A DNA stretch of 12,197 nucleotides. It comes from Nanobdellota archaeon (GTDB lineage: Archaea > Nanobdellota > Nanobdellia > Pacearchaeales > GW2011-AR1). The position numbers were made by a program, and so were the translations under genes. The DNA lies in the NCBI GenBank assembly GCA_018817905.1, contig JAHISS010000048.1:1-12197 (forward strand), read 5' to 3'. The notes below the pieces were generated by a model, which was given only the letters and a program-made list of their open reading frames with translations, did no database searches and was not told the DNA's origin. How positions within the stretch are numbered: the first letter of the stretch is position 1; each line of letters opens with the position of its first letter. Below, one piece after another: positions 11,441 to 12,197 of this stretch.

Positions 11441-11752
11441 TCAATTATTTTCTGATTTTATTTTAGCGATTTCGCTGGACGCTTCGCCTGCGTCGATTAC
11501 AGCAACTGATGCTGTTGATACTGGAATGCCGACTGAAATTCCGAGTTTTTGTTTTGAATCAACTTCAACACAAGGAATGTTTTTTTCCTTGCACAAGATG
11601 GGCAAGTGTGCGACAATTTCTTTTGGTTCGACATCAGACGCGTAAACAACAAGTTTTGCAGTTCCAAGTTCCACTGCCTTTGTTACTTCGTTCGTGCCTT
11701 TTTCTACTTTTCCAGTTTTTTTCGCTTTTTCTACGATAGAATAGAAGTCCAT
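11441..11752 (-). CDS. rpl7ae: Ribosomal protein L7Ae, kink-turn-binding protein
   Basis: A 103-aa protein with the diagnostic RNA-binding block KGTNEVTKAVELGTAKLVVYASDVEPKEIVAHLPILC (about 18-54) and the later GISVGIPVSTASVAVI strand-helix. L7Ae binds kink-turns in 23S rRNA, box C/D and H/ACA guide RNAs and RNase P, so it serves ribosome assembly and RNA modification. It is slightly shorter than the usual 115-125 aa because the N-terminus begins close to the core. ATG 11752 has a strong GGAGG Shine-Dalgarno (11757-11761) with 4-nt spacing, and a box A at 11806-11813 predicts a leader of about 30 nt. That leader can fold a kink-turn including the Shine-Dalgarno, a likely feedback site. First gene of the L7Ae-S28e-L24e operon. 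Confidence 0.96.
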   Translation of the reverse strand: MDFYSIVEKAKKTGKVEKGTNEVTKAVELGTAKLVVYASDVEPKEIVAHLPILCKEKNIPCVEVDSKQKLGISVGIPVSTASVAVIDAGEASSEIAKIKSENN

Positions 11753-11756
11753 TTGG

Positions 11757-11777
11757 CCTCCACATTTGTTTCACAGG
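11757..11777 (-). promoter_or_regulatory. Putative kink-turn in the rpl7ae leader, overlapping the Shine-Dalgarno
   Basis: On the minus strand the leader reads CC-UGU-GAAAC-AAAU-GUGGAGG. This can pair as a C-stem CC/GG, a three-base bulge UGU, tandem G-A and A-G pairs, and a short AC/GU stem closed by AAAU. That is the kink-turn layout, and GGAGG of the Shine-Dalgarno supplies the second GA and the GG. L7Ae bound here would hide the ribosome site. Both stems are only 2 bp, so stability without protein is doubtful. Feedback through a leader kink-turn is established for L7Ae of Sulfolobus acidocaldarius. Confidence 0.5.
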
Positions 11778-11805
11778 TTTAATTGAAATGGGATGATAAA
11801 GTTGC

Positions 11806-11813
11806 TTTATAAA
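11806..11813 (-). promoter_or_regulatory. Box A of the L7Ae-S28e-L24e operon
   Basis: TTTATAAA in an A/T-rich setting predicts transcription from about 11783, which leaves a leader of about 30 nt containing the kink-turn candidate and the GGAGG site. Confidence 0.6.
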
Positions 11814-12092
11814 TTTTTGGGCAACTGAGCTTTGTTGAAAAAGTCGAAAATTGTTTGCGATAAAAAGATTTTCAACTGCCCATTAAAATTAATACAACAA
11901 TCCTAATTGTTTCATGATTGAGTTATTGGCAGCACGATAAGATTTACTGCAGGATTTGATTATTAAATAAATCTCGTTCAGGGGAGCTTGGTGGAGAAGT
12001 GTTGAGCTGTTAGTGAAACTCCTAAACGGCGAGCTCTGCTTCTAAGTTACATCATAAAAACTTGACATCGCCAGTTAAACTTAAATGCTGAA
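11814..12092. other. Intergenic region with a 23S rRNA-like (or antisense) segment
   Basis: No coding frame is credible in these 279 nt between divergent genes. Minus strand, 12053 down to 12003: GATGT, then CTTAGAAGCAG (12036-12046), then TAACAGCTCA (12003-12012). The same elements in the same order occur in the GTPase-associated region of 23S rRNA (E. coli about 1051-1108, from memory), with 23 nt between the last two here and 19 there. The plus strand is thus antisense to two conserved rRNA stretches and can form a hairpin (AGAAG 11995-11999 with CTTCT 12039-12043; GAGCT 12004-12008 with AGCTC 12032-12036). TATTAAATA (11961-11969) is a possible plus-strand box A. It could be a small RNA gene, an rRNA fragment or chance. 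Confidence 0.35.
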
Positions 12093-12093
12093 T

Positions 12094-12120
12094 CTTTCAG
12101 TTGTGTTCAACAACTGAAAG
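12094..12120 (+). promoter_or_regulatory. Leader hairpin touching the Shine-Dalgarno of the last gene
   Basis: A perfect inverted repeat: CTTTCAGTTGT (12094-12104) and ACAACTGAAAG (12110-12120) around the loop GTTCA. Its last G is the first base of GGAGG (12120-12124), the probable ribosome site for ATG 12136. The hairpin may tune translation by partly masking that site, or be a protein-binding or processing site. With no run of T after it and a gene following, it is unlikely to be a terminator. Box A candidates are ATAAAAA (12054-12060) and CTTAAATG (12079-12086); only the first would place the whole hairpin in the mRNA. Confidence 0.5.
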
Positions 12121-12135
12121 GAGGCCTAGATTGAA

Positions 12136-12197
12136 ATGAAAGGAAACGTAAGTTTTTCTTTTGGGCCTATTGCTTTGATAAATAAGATAGATAAAAA
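12136..12197 (+). CDS. Start of an unidentified protein (cut by window end)
   Basis: The frame opens at ATG 12136 and stays open for 20 codons to the edge (MKGNVSFSFGPIALINKIDK). GGAGG at 12120-12124 lies 11 nt upstream, slightly long but acceptable. It is divergent from the ribosomal operon. Too little is present to name a family. Confidence 0.45.
   Translation, partial: MKGNVSFSFGPIALINKIDK

Noticed and set aside
11791..11828. Box C/D-like words (ATGATAA and CTGA) on the plus strand
   Set aside because: The interval is the rpl7ae promoter with its box A between the words, and there is no second box pair or terminal stem.
11985..12051. tRNA or classic H/ACA guide RNA in the 23S-like segment (ACA at 12049)
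   Set aside because: No T-loop, so not a tRNA. The lower stem is 5 bp and the internal loop only 4/2 nt, too small for a standard pseudouridylation pocket.
1..12197. CRISPR arrays, tRNA genes, replication origin
   Set aside because: No regularly spaced repeats, no tRNA T-arm motif with acceptor pairing, and no clustered origin repeats were seen; the only long direct repeat is the gyrA 3' end.

Overview
The window looks archaeal and low in GC. It carries a ribosomal-protein cluster found only in archaea and eukaryotes (L7Ae, S28e, L24e). Several genes are preceded by an A/T-rich box A centred about 26 nt upstream of the start codon, which would give leaderless mRNAs. It also has bacterial-type DNA gyrase and short Tyr-rich secreted proteins. 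My inference is a DPANN-like archaeon (Woesearchaeota/Pacearchaeota type); no marker here proves the lineage.

Left part, + strand (1-3513): the tail of a DUF2080 'transposon-encoded' protein; an AT-rich gap with a GC-rich hairpin; a secreted Tyr-rich protein; a membrane-anchored Hanks-type kinase with altered motifs and an unassigned C-terminal domain; a second secreted Tyr/Gly-rich protein; and a 107-aa protein of unknown function. The kinase between two surface proteins suggests an envelope-related unit, but this is inferred from position only.

Middle (3497-4257): a RelE/ParE-type toxin and its ribbon-helix-helix antitoxin. They are bracketed by two near-identical copies, about 73 nt each, of the 3' end of gyrA. 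The outer copy still reads as the last 24 gyrA codons plus a stop. This is the signature of a small cassette that entered at the gyrA 3' end and restored the reading frame.

Gyrase operon, - strand (4180-10823): gyrB, a 60-aa protein, a Pol-beta-superfamily nucleotidyltransferase and gyrA. They are packed with a 1-nt gap and two ATGA overlaps. gyrB holds an in-frame 431-aa HNH intein at the TOPRIM EGDSAGG site. Two different selfish elements have therefore settled in the two gyrase genes.

Right part: the rpl7ae-rps28e-rpl24e operon (- strand). Its leader can fold a kink-turn that uses the Shine-Dalgarno sequence as one strand, which suggests L7Ae feedback control. Beyond it, a non-coding stretch has two colinear matches (sense on -, antisense on +) to the conserved GTPase-associated region of 23S rRNA. 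Then an 11-bp hairpin lies flush against the Shine-Dalgarno site of a + strand gene that runs off the window.
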